From contig CAJFNJ010000039.1 of assembly GCA_904394705.1 (NCBI GenBank), positions 1 to 64,000 on the forward strand: 64,000 nt of DNA, in the 5' to 3' direction. Source of the DNA: Avimicrobium caecorum (GTDB taxonomy: Bacteria; Bacillota; Clostridia; Oscillospirales; Ruminococcaceae). The position numbers were made by a program, and so were the translations under genes. The notes under the pieces are model-generated. The model saw only the letters and a list, made by a program, of their open reading frames with translations, ran no database searches and was not told the origin of the DNA. This document shows, piece by piece, positions 1 to 7,824 of this stretch (positions within the stretch are counted from its first letter, which is position 1; every line of letters starts with the position of its first letter).

Positions 1-1
1 G

Positions 2-223
2 GAGAAACTGAAAGCCTCAGCCGCCAATGTGGACGCCTTCATTGAGAAAGCCAAACGGTACACTACCATCGACGAACTGACGCCGGAGCTGCTGCGGCTC
101 TTCATCCAGCGGATCGAAGTGGGCGAGCGGAGCCAAAAGTATTCCCGCTCTGCGGGACAAAGCGTCAGGATCGTGTACCGAGACATCGGCAGAGTGGACA
201 GCCCTATGCAGGAGGGAGAGTAA
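2..223 (+). CDS. C-terminal end of large serine site-specific recombinase (partial)
   Basis: The gene enters from the left edge, so only about 73 codons are visible and the catalytic resolvase domain is outside the window. The visible part reads EKLKASAANVDAF then TPELLRLFIQRIEVGERS and YSRSAGQSVRIVYRDIG, which resembles the DUF4368-type C-terminus of large serine recombinases that move conjugative or mobilizable elements of Clostridia. In those elements the recombinase is usually the last gene before the chromosomal junction, so this probably marks the right end of an integrated element. The next sequence is more AT-rich than the chromosome that follows. After the TAA stop the same frame stays open for 19 more codons (see the following feature). 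The family is a recognition call, not proven here. Confidence 0.7.
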   Translation, partial: EKLKASAANVDAFIEKAKRYTTIDELTPELLRLFIQRIEVGERSQKYSRSAGQSVRIVYRDIGRVDSPMQEGE

Positions 224-628
224 GCACCGCATATCGCAAAGCAGATTACAGATATTGAAGAAATCAAGCGATTGCTGGCATAAAACACAACAGGCGGACA
301 ATTCACAAGGTTCAGAAAATGTACCTATGGGAACTATCAGAACGGGTGCTCTTTTATTTTTCCAGGAGAATTTTCTCTGGAAACCGACTGTCGCAATGGG
401 GACGCCGGTTCGCTCCAATGCGCTGTAAACCATGCCTTTCCCCGCATGCTTTCCGGGCAAACCGGGCCGGTTTTCATTTTTCCTGCTTTCTCCCCGGGAA
501 CAGCCCCTTTTGAGCAGCATTTACACAGGAATTACACAGTGGATTTCCCTTTCCGCACACCTTATATATAGAAGAGCCCTCGTTTCTGTCCGGTACAGAA
601 GCGGGGGCTCTTTTGTTTTTGCGGCAGA
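224..628. other. Non-coding border region of the integrated element
   Basis: About 400 bases without a convincing gene. Bases 224-283 continue the recombinase frame after its TAA for 19 sense codons (PHIAKQITDIEEIKRLLA) and end in another TAA. No start codon or ribosome binding site precedes them, so they look like a remnant. Around 359-383 there is an imperfect inverted repeat (TTTCCAGGAGAA / TTCTCTGGAAA). The right junction of the integrated element probably lies in this stretch, but no duplicated att core can be recognised from one end alone. A hairpin with a T run sits at 573-620. Confidence 0.5.
573..620 (+). terminator. Hairpin with T run
   Basis: AGAGCCCTCGTTTCTGT pairs with ACAGAAGCGGGGGCTCT around a 5-base loop and is followed by TTTTGTTTTT in the plus direction. 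It lies just past the 3' end of the minus-strand glycosyltransferase. In that direction the stem is followed by a mixed A/T stretch, not a clean T run, so it may work better for plus-strand transcripts leaving the integrated element. Confidence 0.6.
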
Positions 629-1894
629 TCAGAAGGAGTCCAGCGGCGGCAGCAGCTGATGTTCTGCCACCCAGCGGGTGCTGTACCGGGTGCGGGCAGC
701 AGTTTTGGCCCGGAGCACCGGGTTTTCCTCCATGGCCCGGACAATCCGGGCGCCGTGCTCCAGATAGTAGGCCCGCTCAGACGGGGAGTAGTGCTCCTGG
801 GTGTCAAAGCCGAAGTTGTGTGCGTCCCAGCGCAGAAAGCTGGCGCCCAGGCTCTTTCCCAGCTCCTCCAGGGCAGGCACCGCCTCATTGAGCACCAGGA
901 AGTTGCCCCGGCTTGCGGCTTCCAGCACCGTCAGGCCGAAGGACTCGGAAAAAGACGGACAGAGGAACAGATTGGAGAGCCCGAACAGTTCCAGTACCGC
1001 CTGCCGGGGGAAGCCGTCCGGGAAGCCCAGATCCGAGGTGAACAGCAGATCCCCCTCTGCCAGGCCGGCCTTTTTCCCCTCGGTGCGGATCATGGACTTG
1101 TAGACCGGGGCCGGAATATCCGCGCTGGGGAAGTCGCAGAAGATGAGCCCGGTGCTCTTTCCCAAAACGGTTTTGATGGCGCCGGCGAGCATAGCTGCCC
1201 TTTCAAAGCGCTTGGCTGGGGTGAGCCGCCCGGGACAGACGATGAGGATCTCTTTTTCCGAGAGATCCATCGAGCAGGCCACAGTCCGCACAGCCGGGTC
1301 TGCCCACTCCAGCAGGGGTAGGGTGTTGTTCACGACGGCGCAGGCGCTCTCGGGAATATCATACTGCCGGGCCAGTGCCGGCAGGCCGCACTGAGTGGGA
1401 TAGGTAAACCGGGTATTGGGCATGCCGGTGAACCGGGCCGACAGGGGATAGACCATCTTTTCCGGGCGGAGCAGGGGCAGCGAGTGGGTGAACTCCACGA
1501 ACCGCACACCGGGGAGCTGCTCCTGGGCCTTGCGGACAGCGATGTTGTGCACCAGGTGCCAGCCCTGGTAGAGAATGTCGTGCATCAGGCAGAAGTCCAC
1601 CCCGTCCAGACAGCGCACCAGATCCCGGGCGATGAGGTCTGCCTCTTCAAAGAAGCTGTCATGCACCCGCCCGATGCTTCCAGAGTAGTCATACCAGGTG
1701 ATGGGACTGCCCTGCCGGGTGTTGACAACCCGCACCCATTCCACCCGGGGGTCCAGGAAGATTCCGGTGCGTTCCCGGTCGGGACAGGTTTCGCTCACCA
1801 GCATCCGCACCTCAATTCCGGCATCCAGCAGCATCCGGATCTGATCCGCCGCCACATTGACCAGCGAATAGGTGGGCGACAGTCCGGTGAACAT
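629..1894 (-). CDS. Glycosyltransferase, GT4/GT1-like (start region probably frameshifted)
   Basis: A 421-codon frame encoding a GT-B fold type glycosyltransferase. The N-terminal acceptor half has a Gly-rich start (FTGLSPTYSLVNVAADQIRM). The C-terminal nucleotide-sugar half has LIVCPGRLTPAKRFERAA and FLCPSFSESFGLTVLEAASRG, the usual E-x7-E type donor site of family 4 enzymes. Donor and acceptor cannot be named. Start: the ATG at 1894 has no ribosome binding site. A good AAGGAG lies at 1923-1928, with an ATG at 1912-1914 spaced 8 bases, but that ATG is out of frame. One extra base after ATG-AA would give a natural M-K-A-A-I-L-T-M-F-T-G start. So this is either a single-base deletion, an assembly error, or a poorly translated gene. 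It stands alone on the minus strand, with the small gene at 1981-2265 upstream. Confidence 0.75.
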   Translation of the reverse strand: MFTGLSPTYSLVNVAADQIRMLLDAGIEVRMLVSETCPDRERTGIFLDPRVEWVRVVNTRQGSPITWYDYSGSIGRVHDSFFEEADLIARDLVRCLDGVDFCLMHDILYQGWHLVHNIAVRKAQEQLPGVRFVEFTHSLPLLRPEKMVYPLSARFTGMPNTRFTYPTQCGLPALARQYDIPESACAVVNNTLPLLEWADPAVRTVACSMDLSEKEILIVCPGRLTPAKRFERAAMLAGAIKTVLGKSTGLIFCDFPSADIPAPVYKSMIRTEGKKAGLAEGDLLFTSDLGFPDGFPRQAVLELFGLSNLFLCPSFSESFGLTVLEAASRGNFLVLNEAVPALEELGKSLGASFLRWDAHNFGFDTQEHYSPSERAYYLEHGARIVRAMEENPVLRAKTAARTRYSTRWVAEHQLLPPLDSF

Positions 1895-1942
1895 GGTGAG
1901 AATCGCCGCTTCATCTGCATCTCTCCTTTGATTTTATGGACT

Positions 1943-1962
1943 GCCCGTGAACGGGCTTTTTT
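1943..1962 (+). terminator. Short hairpin with T run between two minus-strand genes
   Basis: GCCCGT-GA-ACGGGC followed by TTTTTT in the plus direction, although both neighbouring genes are on the minus strand. It could end an antisense transcript from the glycosyltransferase region, or be chance. The loop of two bases is tight, so the functional stem would be shorter. Confidence 0.35.
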
Positions 1963-1980
1963 CATTCCCGGGCGGGGTGA

Positions 1981-2265
1981 TCAGCTCCGGGGCGGGTTGC
2001 AGGCGCAGTCGGTGAACAGGCGCAGCTTCATCTCCAGTACGCTCTCCAGTCCGGCAATGGCGTTGACGGTGGATTCCACCGAGTGGTTGGCAGCCAGGAC
2101 CGTTTCAGGGGTAATGTTGTCAAAGGCAAAGATCCGCTGCAGCTTTTCCCCTTCGGCGTTGAGAATGTGCGAAAGCGCTGTCTGCTGCAGAGCCACCGAC
2201 TCAATGATGTCGGTGATGGCCTGTTCCCGGGTGGTTGTACTGGGGGTGATTACTGGCACACCCAT
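1981..2265 (-). CDS. Small conserved-looking protein of unknown function (94 aa)
   Basis: Starts ATG with AAAGGAG about 11 bases upstream. The product is 94 residues, mostly helical, with the core SVALQQTALSHILNAEGEKL followed by a region ending in CACNPPRS. I recall similar 'ALSHILNAEGEKLQ' segments in small, often spore- or surface-linked Firmicute proteins, but cannot assign a function. No signal peptide or membrane segment is seen. It is transcribed toward the glycosyltransferase with an 86-base gap that contains a hairpin and the glycosyltransferase ribosome binding site. Confidence 0.6.
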   Translation of the reverse strand: MGVPVITPSTTTREQAITDIIESVALQQTALSHILNAEGEKLQRIFAFDNITPETVLAANHSVESTVNAIAGLESVLEMKLRLFTDCACNPPRS

Positions 2266-2691
2266 AGTGATACCTGCTCCTTTACAAAGGGAATTGAGCT
2301 GTTGCTCATGTCATTCTATGCGCTGTGATTTCAAAAAGAGCCAGTCCGGTCTGCGGGCGCCATACAAAAAATATCTCCGGAGCCGGGCCTGCCGCAATCC
2401 GGATGCAACGGACTGTTCACCTCCGGAAACGGAACTGTTTTCACAGATGCAACATTCCGTCACAGAAAAACCGGTCAGATCCTGGGGAAATGAATCATCT
2501 TCAGGATATTGTGAATAAAAATCCGGGGAGAATCCACCTGGTCTGCCATGGAAAAGCACAAATTCCGCGCGCAGCGCCAAAATGGAAAAAAGCGGCGGGG
2601 ATTTAACCGGGGCTGTCTTTTGGAGGTTACAGCCGGAGGGCTATAATTTGCCTTGGCAATAAAAACCACGGCAATACATGGAGGTTACAGT
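2266..2691. other. Intergenic region upstream of the ABC importer operon
   Basis: About 425 bases between the divergent small gene and the ABC transporter. I see no coding frame with a ribosome binding site. The last 75 bases hold a -10 TATAAT, an inverted repeat TTGCC-TT-GGCAA directly behind it, and two copies of GGAGGTTACAG (2622-2632 and 2680-2690), the second of which contains the ribosome binding site of the ATPase gene. The remainder shows nothing I can name. Confidence 0.5.
2620..2659 (+). promoter_or_regulatory. Promoter with overlapping palindromic operator for ABC importer
   Basis: TATAAT at 2642-2647 is a perfect -10. A weak -35 (TTGGAG, 2620-2625) lies 16 bases upstream. Immediately after the -10 is TTGCC-TT-GGCAA (2648-2659), a perfect inverted repeat placed where a LacI- or ROK-type sugar repressor would block transcription. 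No such repressor gene lies in the window. Confidence 0.45.
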
Positions 2692-3774
2692 ATGGCAAGT
2701 ATAGATCTGTGTTCGGTGACCAAAACCTACCCCGGCGGCAAGACTGTGATGGAGAATTTCGATCTCCATGTCCGGGACGGTTCCTTTACCGTGCTGGTCG
2801 GTCCCTCGGGCTGCGGCAAGACCACATCCATCCGGATGATCGCCGGACTGGAGGAGCTCACCGCCGGCGATGTGAAGATCGACGGGGAAGTGGTGACCCA
2901 TCAGGAGCCCGGTGAACGGGGGATCGCCATGGTATTCCAGAATTATGCCCTGTATCCGCACATGACAGTGGAAAAGAATATCGCCTTCGGGCTCAAGAAC
3001 CTGGGCTATTCCAAGGCGGAGATCGAGGCGTCGGTGACCGAGGTGCTGGAGATGGTGGGTCTGACCGAATACCGCCATGCCAAGCCGGGACAGCTCTCGG
3101 GCGGTCAGCGGCAGCGTGTGGCACTGGCCCGGGCGATTTCCAAGCGTCCCAGGGTATTCCTGATGGACGAGCCCCTCTCCAACCTGGACGCAAAGCTCCG
3201 GGTACAGATGCGCAGCGAGCTGGTGCGCATGCATCAGAAGCTGGGCACCACCTTTGTCTACATCACCCATGACCAGGTGGAGGCCATGACCATGGGCGAC
3301 TATATCGCGGTGCTGCGGGACGGAAAGATCATGCAGTACGATACCCCGCAGGAGGTATACAGCAATCCTGCCAATCTGTTCACCGCGCGGTTCATCGGTG
3401 ACCCGGGTATGAACTGCCTGCACCTGCCTGAGGGCGGCTATGTGGGCTTCCGGTCCCGGAAGGTCCGGCTGGGCCGGGGCGACGGCGCCCTGGGCCTGCA
3501 GTTCCGGGCAGAGCTCTCCACCAAGGAGCGTCTGGGCGGCGAGTTCAACTACACCGTCATGCTGGACGGCACCACCGAGATCGTGATCCGCAGTGAGGAG
3601 GATCTCCCCACCGGTCAGCTGCTCGACTTCTTTGTGAGCCGGGAGGATCTCTACGCCTTCCATGAGAATGAGGAGCGTATCCCGCTGGAGGAGCTGCCTG
3701 CTGAGTCGGAGGGTACTTCCTATACCCTGACCCTGGCAGAGCCCATTGCCTGTCAGGCCCGCAGAGTGGGGTGA
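2692..3774 (+). CDS. Sugar/glycerol-phosphate ABC importer ATPase (UgpC/MalK/MsmK type)
   Basis: A 360-residue ATP-binding subunit of a CUT1-type carbohydrate importer. Walker A is GPSGCGKTT (37-45), the Q-loop lies in MVFQNYALYPHMTV, the signature is LSGGQ (135-139) and Walker B is VFLMDEP with Asp159-Glu160. The switch is YITHDQVEAM. The roughly 120-residue C-terminal extension is the MalK/UgpC-like OB (TOBE) regulatory domain, which reads shorter and more divergent than usual. Start: ATG at 2692 with GGAGG at 2680-2684; an upstream in-frame TTG is ignored. It is first in the operon and is followed by two permeases, a PHP phosphoesterase, a binding lipoprotein and a second PHP protein. Substrate is not readable from the sequence. 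Confidence 0.92.
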   Translation: MASIDLCSVTKTYPGGKTVMENFDLHVRDGSFTVLVGPSGCGKTTSIRMIAGLEELTAGDVKIDGEVVTHQEPGERGIAMVFQNYALYPHMTVEKNIAFGLKNLGYSKAEIEASVTEVLEMVGLTEYRHAKPGQLSGGQRQRVALARAISKRPRVFLMDEPLSNLDAKLRVQMRSELVRMHQKLGTTFVYITHDQVEAMTMGDYIAVLRDGKIMQYDTPQEVYSNPANLFTARFIGDPGMNCLHLPEGGYVGFRSRKVRLGRGDGALGLQFRAELSTKERLGGEFNYTVMLDGTTEIVIRSEEDLPTGQLLDFFVSREDLYAFHENEERIPLEELPAESEGTSYTLTLAEPIACQARRVG

Positions 3775-3779
3775 GCGGC

Positions 3780-4730
3780 ATGGATCAGACTGTCAACCGT
3801 TCCATGACCCCGGCGGCGGGATTCCGCCGTCCCCGGAGCCTGCGACCCCTCTTTATGAAGTATCTCAACCCGGTGGTGGCCTGTCCCTATGTGCTGCTGG
3901 CCCCTGCCATGATCCTCTGCCTGATCTTCAGCCTGCTGCCGGTGGCCTATGTGATCCGCAGCAGCTTCTATCAGATCGACTTTGTCATGGGCACCGAATC
4001 CTGGGTGGGCCTGCAGAACTTCCGCTCCATCTTTTCAGACGCTGACTTTCTGCAGGCAGTGGGCAATACGCTGATCTTCACCTTCTTTACCGTGGGCATC
4101 GGCATCTCCCTGGCTCTGGCCCTGGCGGTCTTTCTCAACAAGAACCGTGCTGTCTACAACCTGGTACAGAGCATTGTCTACACCCCGCACATCATCTCCT
4201 ATACCTCCATCGCGGTGCTGTTCATGTTCCTGATGGACCCCCAGACCGGTATCTTCAACCTGGTGCTGGACTTCTTCGGACTGCCGCAGCTCAAATGGAT
4301 GCTCAGTGAGGAGACTTCGCTGCTCTCCATCATCATCGTCTTTGTGTGGAAGATGCTCGGCTACAATATCATGATTATCCTGGCGGCGCTGCAGAGTGTG
4401 CCCCGGGAGGTGTATGAGGCTGCCAAGATGGACCGGGCCGGACAGGTCAAGACCTTCTTCCATGTGACCATTCCCATGATCTCGCCCACCCTGGTCTTTC
4501 TCATCACCAACAATGTCACCAGTTCGTTCTGTTCCTTTGACATCATCGACCTGATGACCAAGGGCGGCCCGAAGAATTCCTCCAACATGATGGTGTACTG
4601 GATCTATGAGAATGCCTTCTCCTACTACCGGGTGGGACCGGCAATGGCAGGCGCTGTGGTGCTGCTCATGCTGGTGGGTTCCATCTCGGTGCTGGTGTTC
4701 ACCATTTCGAACCGCAAGGCCCACTACTGA
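3780..4730 (+). CDS. Sugar ABC importer permease (UgpA/MalF-like)
   Basis: About 316 residues with six predicted membrane helices after a short polar N-terminus. The binding-protein-dependent transport (EAA) loop reads EVYEAAKMDRAGQVKTFFHVTIPMI-like near residue 210, the docking site for the ATPase. The ATPase stop codon lies just upstream of this ATG; a GTG nine bases earlier (3771) would overlap that stop. ATG 3780 is preferred because of the GTGGGG stretch 7-8 bases upstream. It pairs with the second permease at 4749. It belongs to the ProWX/MalFG superfamily of inner-membrane permeases. Confidence 0.9.
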   Translation: MDQTVNRSMTPAAGFRRPRSLRPLFMKYLNPVVACPYVLLAPAMILCLIFSLLPVAYVIRSSFYQIDFVMGTESWVGLQNFRSIFSDADFLQAVGNTLIFTFFTVGIGISLALALAVFLNKNRAVYNLVQSIVYTPHIISYTSIAVLFMFLMDPQTGIFNLVLDFFGLPQLKWMLSEETSLLSIIIVFVWKMLGYNIMIILAALQSVPREVYEAAKMDRAGQVKTFFHVTIPMISPTLVFLITNNVTSSFCSFDIIDLMTKGGPKNSSNMMVYWIYENAFSYYRVGPAMAGAVVLLMLVGSISVLVFTISNRKAHY

Positions 4731-4748
4731 TTTCTGGAGGCTGATACC

Positions 4749-5594
4749 ATGAACCAAGCGATCCGTGACCATAAAAAACTGATCCTGACCCTGCTCTCCG
4801 GGGCACTGCTGCTGATTCTGGCAGTGGTATATATCTTCCCGTTCTTCCACATGTTCAGCACCTCGCTCAAGACCTTTGCCGAGGCGAACATGATGCCGCC
4901 CAAGCTGCTGCCGGAGGAGCCTCAGTTCCAGAACTATGCCGAGGCCTGGGACTCGATGAATGTGCTGCACTACCTCAAGAACTCGGTGATCATCACCGGC
5001 TGCACCATCATCGGGCAGATGTTTGTCTGCGTGCCCGCCGCCTATGCCTTTGCCAAGAAGCAGTTCCGGCTGAAGAAAGTCCTGATGCCCGCCCTCCTCT
5101 TTGACCTGCTGGTGCCGGCACAGATCGTCTTTCTGCCCATCTATGTGATTGTCAGCAATGCCGGCCTGCTCAATACCTACCGTTCGCTGGTGCTGCCCTT
5201 CCTCTACTCGGCCTTTACCATCTTCTTCCTCACCCAGTCCTTCCGCACCATCCCCGATGAGCTGCTGGACGCCGGAAGAATGGACCATGCCTCGGAATGG
5301 CAGATCATCACCCGCATCCTGATCCCCTCAGCCCGATCGGTGATCATCACGGTGGCACTGTTCACCTTCGTGGGCAAGTGGAACGACTACTTCTGGGCCA
5401 AGGTGCTCACCACCGATGAAACAGTGCGCACCCTCCCCATGGCGGTGAGCGGACTGCTCTCGGTGGGGGACGGCATGATCCACTGGAATGTGGTCATGGC
5501 AGGCAATGTGTTCCTCTTTGCGCCCATGCTGATTATCTACTTGCTCGCCAACCGGTCGATCAAGCAGGCATTCATCTATGGAGGGATCAAGTGA
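4749..5594 (+). CDS. Sugar ABC importer permease (UgpE/MalG-like)
   Basis: 281 residues with six predicted membrane helices. The EAA loop reads ELLDAGRMDHASEWQIITRI, typical of MalG/UgpE permeases, and the protein ends in a cytoplasmic tail. Ribosome binding site TGGAGG lies 9 bases before ATG 4749, 18 bases after the previous gene. Together with the MalF-like subunit it forms the translocation pore. The stop codon overlaps the start of the PHP phosphoesterase by one base, so the two are likely translationally coupled. Confidence 0.9.
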   Translation: MNQAIRDHKKLILTLLSGALLLILAVVYIFPFFHMFSTSLKTFAEANMMPPKLLPEEPQFQNYAEAWDSMNVLHYLKNSVIITGCTIIGQMFVCVPAAYAFAKKQFRLKKVLMPALLFDLLVPAQIVFLPIYVIVSNAGLLNTYRSLVLPFLYSAFTIFFLTQSFRTIPDELLDAGRMDHASEWQIITRILIPSARSVIITVALFTFVGKWNDYFWAKVLTTDETVRTLPMAVSGLLSVGDGMIHWNVVMAGNVFLFAPMLIIYLLANRSIKQAFIYGGIK

Positions 5595-6415
5595 TGATGG
5601 ATTCCCATCTGCATACTGAATGTTCCTTTGACTGCGTTCCCGGCTGTTCCGATGGCCTGGGGGAATGGGCTATGGCGCTGGGGCTTTCCGGCTTCACCGT
5701 CACCGACCACCTGGAAATCGGCGTGGGACAGCCCGTACGCTTCCGCCAGAACCTGCTGGATTCGCTGGACTATGTCCGGGGATTGCAGAAGCGCTTCCCC
5801 ATGATGGACATCGGCTTTGGCGCCGAGCTGGGCCAGCCTCATCATGATCTCCGGGAGGCGGCAGAGGCGGTCTCCGGGCTGCCGCTGGATTTTATCCTGG
5901 CGTCCTGCCATCTGGTGCGGGGCCAGCCGGACTTCTGTGATATGGCGCCCGGCAGCTATGACCCCGATGCCCTGCTGGAACAGTACTTCCGGGAGGTGCT
6001 GGAGCTGGTGCGGTCGGTGGACTTCGACAGCCTGGCCCATCTGACCTACCCGCTGCGGTATTTTGAAGGACAGCATGGAGTCCAGGTGGATCTGGGCCGG
6101 TTTTCCGGGCTCATTGATGCCATCCTCTCAGAGGTGATCATCCGGGGACGCAGCCTGGAGGTCAATTCCTCGGGGTGGCGTCAGGGCATGGGCGGCCCGC
6201 TGCCCGGCCGGGAACTGCTGGAGCGGTACCGGAAGCTGGGCGGCTGGAGGATCACGATAGGATCGGATGCCCACCGCACCGCCGATCTGGCAGCGGACTT
6301 CGTCCAGACCAGGAGGCTATTGCAGGAGCTGGGATTTGCCGGGGCGTGTCATTACCGGGCCCGGGAGCCCATCTTCCTTCCCTTTTCCGCCGAAATCCTG
6401 CCCCGGGTCATCTGA
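5594..6415 (+). CDS. PHP-domain phosphoesterase, histidinol-phosphatase (HisJ) family
   Basis: About 273 residues. The PHP metal motifs are visible: DSHLHTECSFD at the N-terminus, TVTDHLE near residue 36, FGAELG near 75, ASCHLVRG near 103, NSSGW near 193, and SDAHR near 224. These match the three-metal site of HisJ/K-type histidinol-phosphate phosphatases. There is no histidine operon around it. Its place inside a sugar ABC operon, coupled to the permease (TGATG overlap), suggests it removes phosphate from an imported or derived phospho-compound and does not make histidine. Three consecutive possible starts (GTG 5591, ATG 5594, ATG 5597) follow GGAGGG; 5594 is chosen for spacing. Confidence 0.82.
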   Translation: MMDSHLHTECSFDCVPGCSDGLGEWAMALGLSGFTVTDHLEIGVGQPVRFRQNLLDSLDYVRGLQKRFPMMDIGFGAELGQPHHDLREAAEAVSGLPLDFILASCHLVRGQPDFCDMAPGSYDPDALLEQYFREVLELVRSVDFDSLAHLTYPLRYFEGQHGVQVDLGRFSGLIDAILSEVIIRGRSLEVNSSGWRQGMGGPLPGRELLERYRKLGGWRITIGSDAHRTADLAADFVQTRRLLQELGFAGACHYRAREPIFLPFSAEILPRVI

Positions 6416-6468
6416 GCCGGGGACAGTTCGGGATAGATTGTAAGTGAGTGAATTAGGAGTGTACGAGA

Positions 6469-7779
6469 ATGAAGAGAGTATTTTGTTCGATCCTTGCGGG
6501 TTTGATGATGCTGTCCATGTTCACCGGGTGCAGCAGTTCCCAGAACAGCAGTGCCGCAGCCGACGGGGAAAAGACCGTGGTAGAGCTGTGGACTGTCTGG
6601 AAGACCGATGCTGAAACCGGAAGCGGCAAGGTGCTGCGGGAAGCAGTCGAGGAATTCATGGCCCAGAACCCGGACATCGTGATCAATATCTCCAACCAGG
6701 GCGGCTATGACGACATCGCCGAAAAGCTGGAGGCTTCCATTGTTGCCAAGAATCCTCCGACCCTGGCTACGGTGGAGGAGACCCATGTGCAGCGGTTCTC
6801 GCCGGTGGCAGCGGATCTGTCCCAGTATCTGCCGGCCGAAGTGATCGACAACTATGTGGACGGCCTGATGCACACCTGCACCATTGACGGTGTGGTAAAG
6901 GCAGTTCCCTTCGGACGCAGCAGTACCATTCTGTATATGAACAAGAACCTGGTGGAGGCAGCCGGCCTTTCCACCGACGGCCCCAAGACCTGGGAGGAGT
7001 TCTACCAGTATGCCGAAGCCATGACCGATCCGGAAAACGGCGTCTATGGCTGGGGTCAGGACTTTGATACCGATGCCTGGATCTGGGAGTCGATGCTCTA
7101 TTCCTACGGCGGCGAGATCATCTCCGATGACCTGAAAACCGTCCTCTTTGATGAGACCCCTGCCAGCTACGAGATCGTAGAGACCATGCAGGATATGGCA
7201 GATGCCGGCACCCTCTTCAACCCCTATTCCATGCAGGGCGAGGCCTGGGATATTCTCAAGAGCAAGTTCATCGAGGGCAAGATCGGCATGCTCATCACCT
7301 CCATTGCCAGCTCCTCCGAGATCCAGCGCCTGGGCCGGGAGAACGGCTTTGAAACCGTCCTGGCCTTCCAGCCCATGGGCACCGAGTATTCTGTGCCCAC
7401 CGGCGGCAACAACATCATCATGTTTGAGTCCGCTTCCGACGCGGAAAAGGAAGCCGCTGCCAAGTTCCTGGAATTCCTGGCTTCCGACGAGATCGCTGCC
7501 AAGCACAACCAGGAGACCGGCTACTTCCCGGTGACCGAGACCTCTATGGAGCACTCCATTGTACAGGAGCATCTGGCAGACTTCCCCTCCTATCAGAAGG
7601 CACTGGATCAGCTGCAGTATACCCACAGCCGTCCCATGACCAAGAACTGGAAGAATATGTACACTGTGATTCTGGACGAACTCAAGGCCTGCATGACTGA
7701 TACCTCGGCAGACGCCAAGGCAGCCATTGAATCCGCCGCAGAAAAGTGCCAGAAGATCCTGGACGAGAACCCGGACTGA
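6469..7779 (+). CDS. Extracellular solute-binding lipoprotein of ABC importer (family 1, UgpB-like)
   Basis: 436 residues. The first 20 residues form a lipoprotein signal, with the lipobox MFTGC and Cys21 as the predicted lipid anchor, followed by a Ser/Asn-rich linker. The mature part has the family 1 pattern VVELWTVWKTD, VPFGRSSTILYMNKNL and KTWEEFYQYAEAM, close in layout to glycerol-3-phosphate and maltodextrin binding proteins. A ribosome binding site (AGGAG) lies about 11 bases upstream. It is placed after the permeases and first PHP protein with a 53-base gap. As the specificity subunit, it would be the best target for finding the ligand, which cannot be read by eye. Confidence 0.9.
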   Translation: MKRVFCSILAGLMMLSMFTGCSSSQNSSAAADGEKTVVELWTVWKTDAETGSGKVLREAVEEFMAQNPDIVINISNQGGYDDIAEKLEASIVAKNPPTLATVEETHVQRFSPVAADLSQYLPAEVIDNYVDGLMHTCTIDGVVKAVPFGRSSTILYMNKNLVEAAGLSTDGPKTWEEFYQYAEAMTDPENGVYGWGQDFDTDAWIWESMLYSYGGEIISDDLKTVLFDETPASYEIVETMQDMADAGTLFNPYSMQGEAWDILKSKFIEGKIGMLITSIASSSEIQRLGRENGFETVLAFQPMGTEYSVPTGGNNIIMFESASDAEKEAAAKFLEFLASDEIAAKHNQETGYFPVTETSMEHSIVQEHLADFPSYQKALDQLQYTHSRPMTKNWKNMYTVILDELKACMTDTSADAKAAIESAAEKCQKILDENPD

Positions 7780-7824
7780 GTTTATAATCAGAGCTGATAA
7801 GAAACTGTTTTTGGAGAGTTTGCA

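Noticed and set aside
319..659. Short open frames near the element border
   Set aside because: No ribosome binding sites, unlike compositions, and one runs through the hairpin at 573-620.
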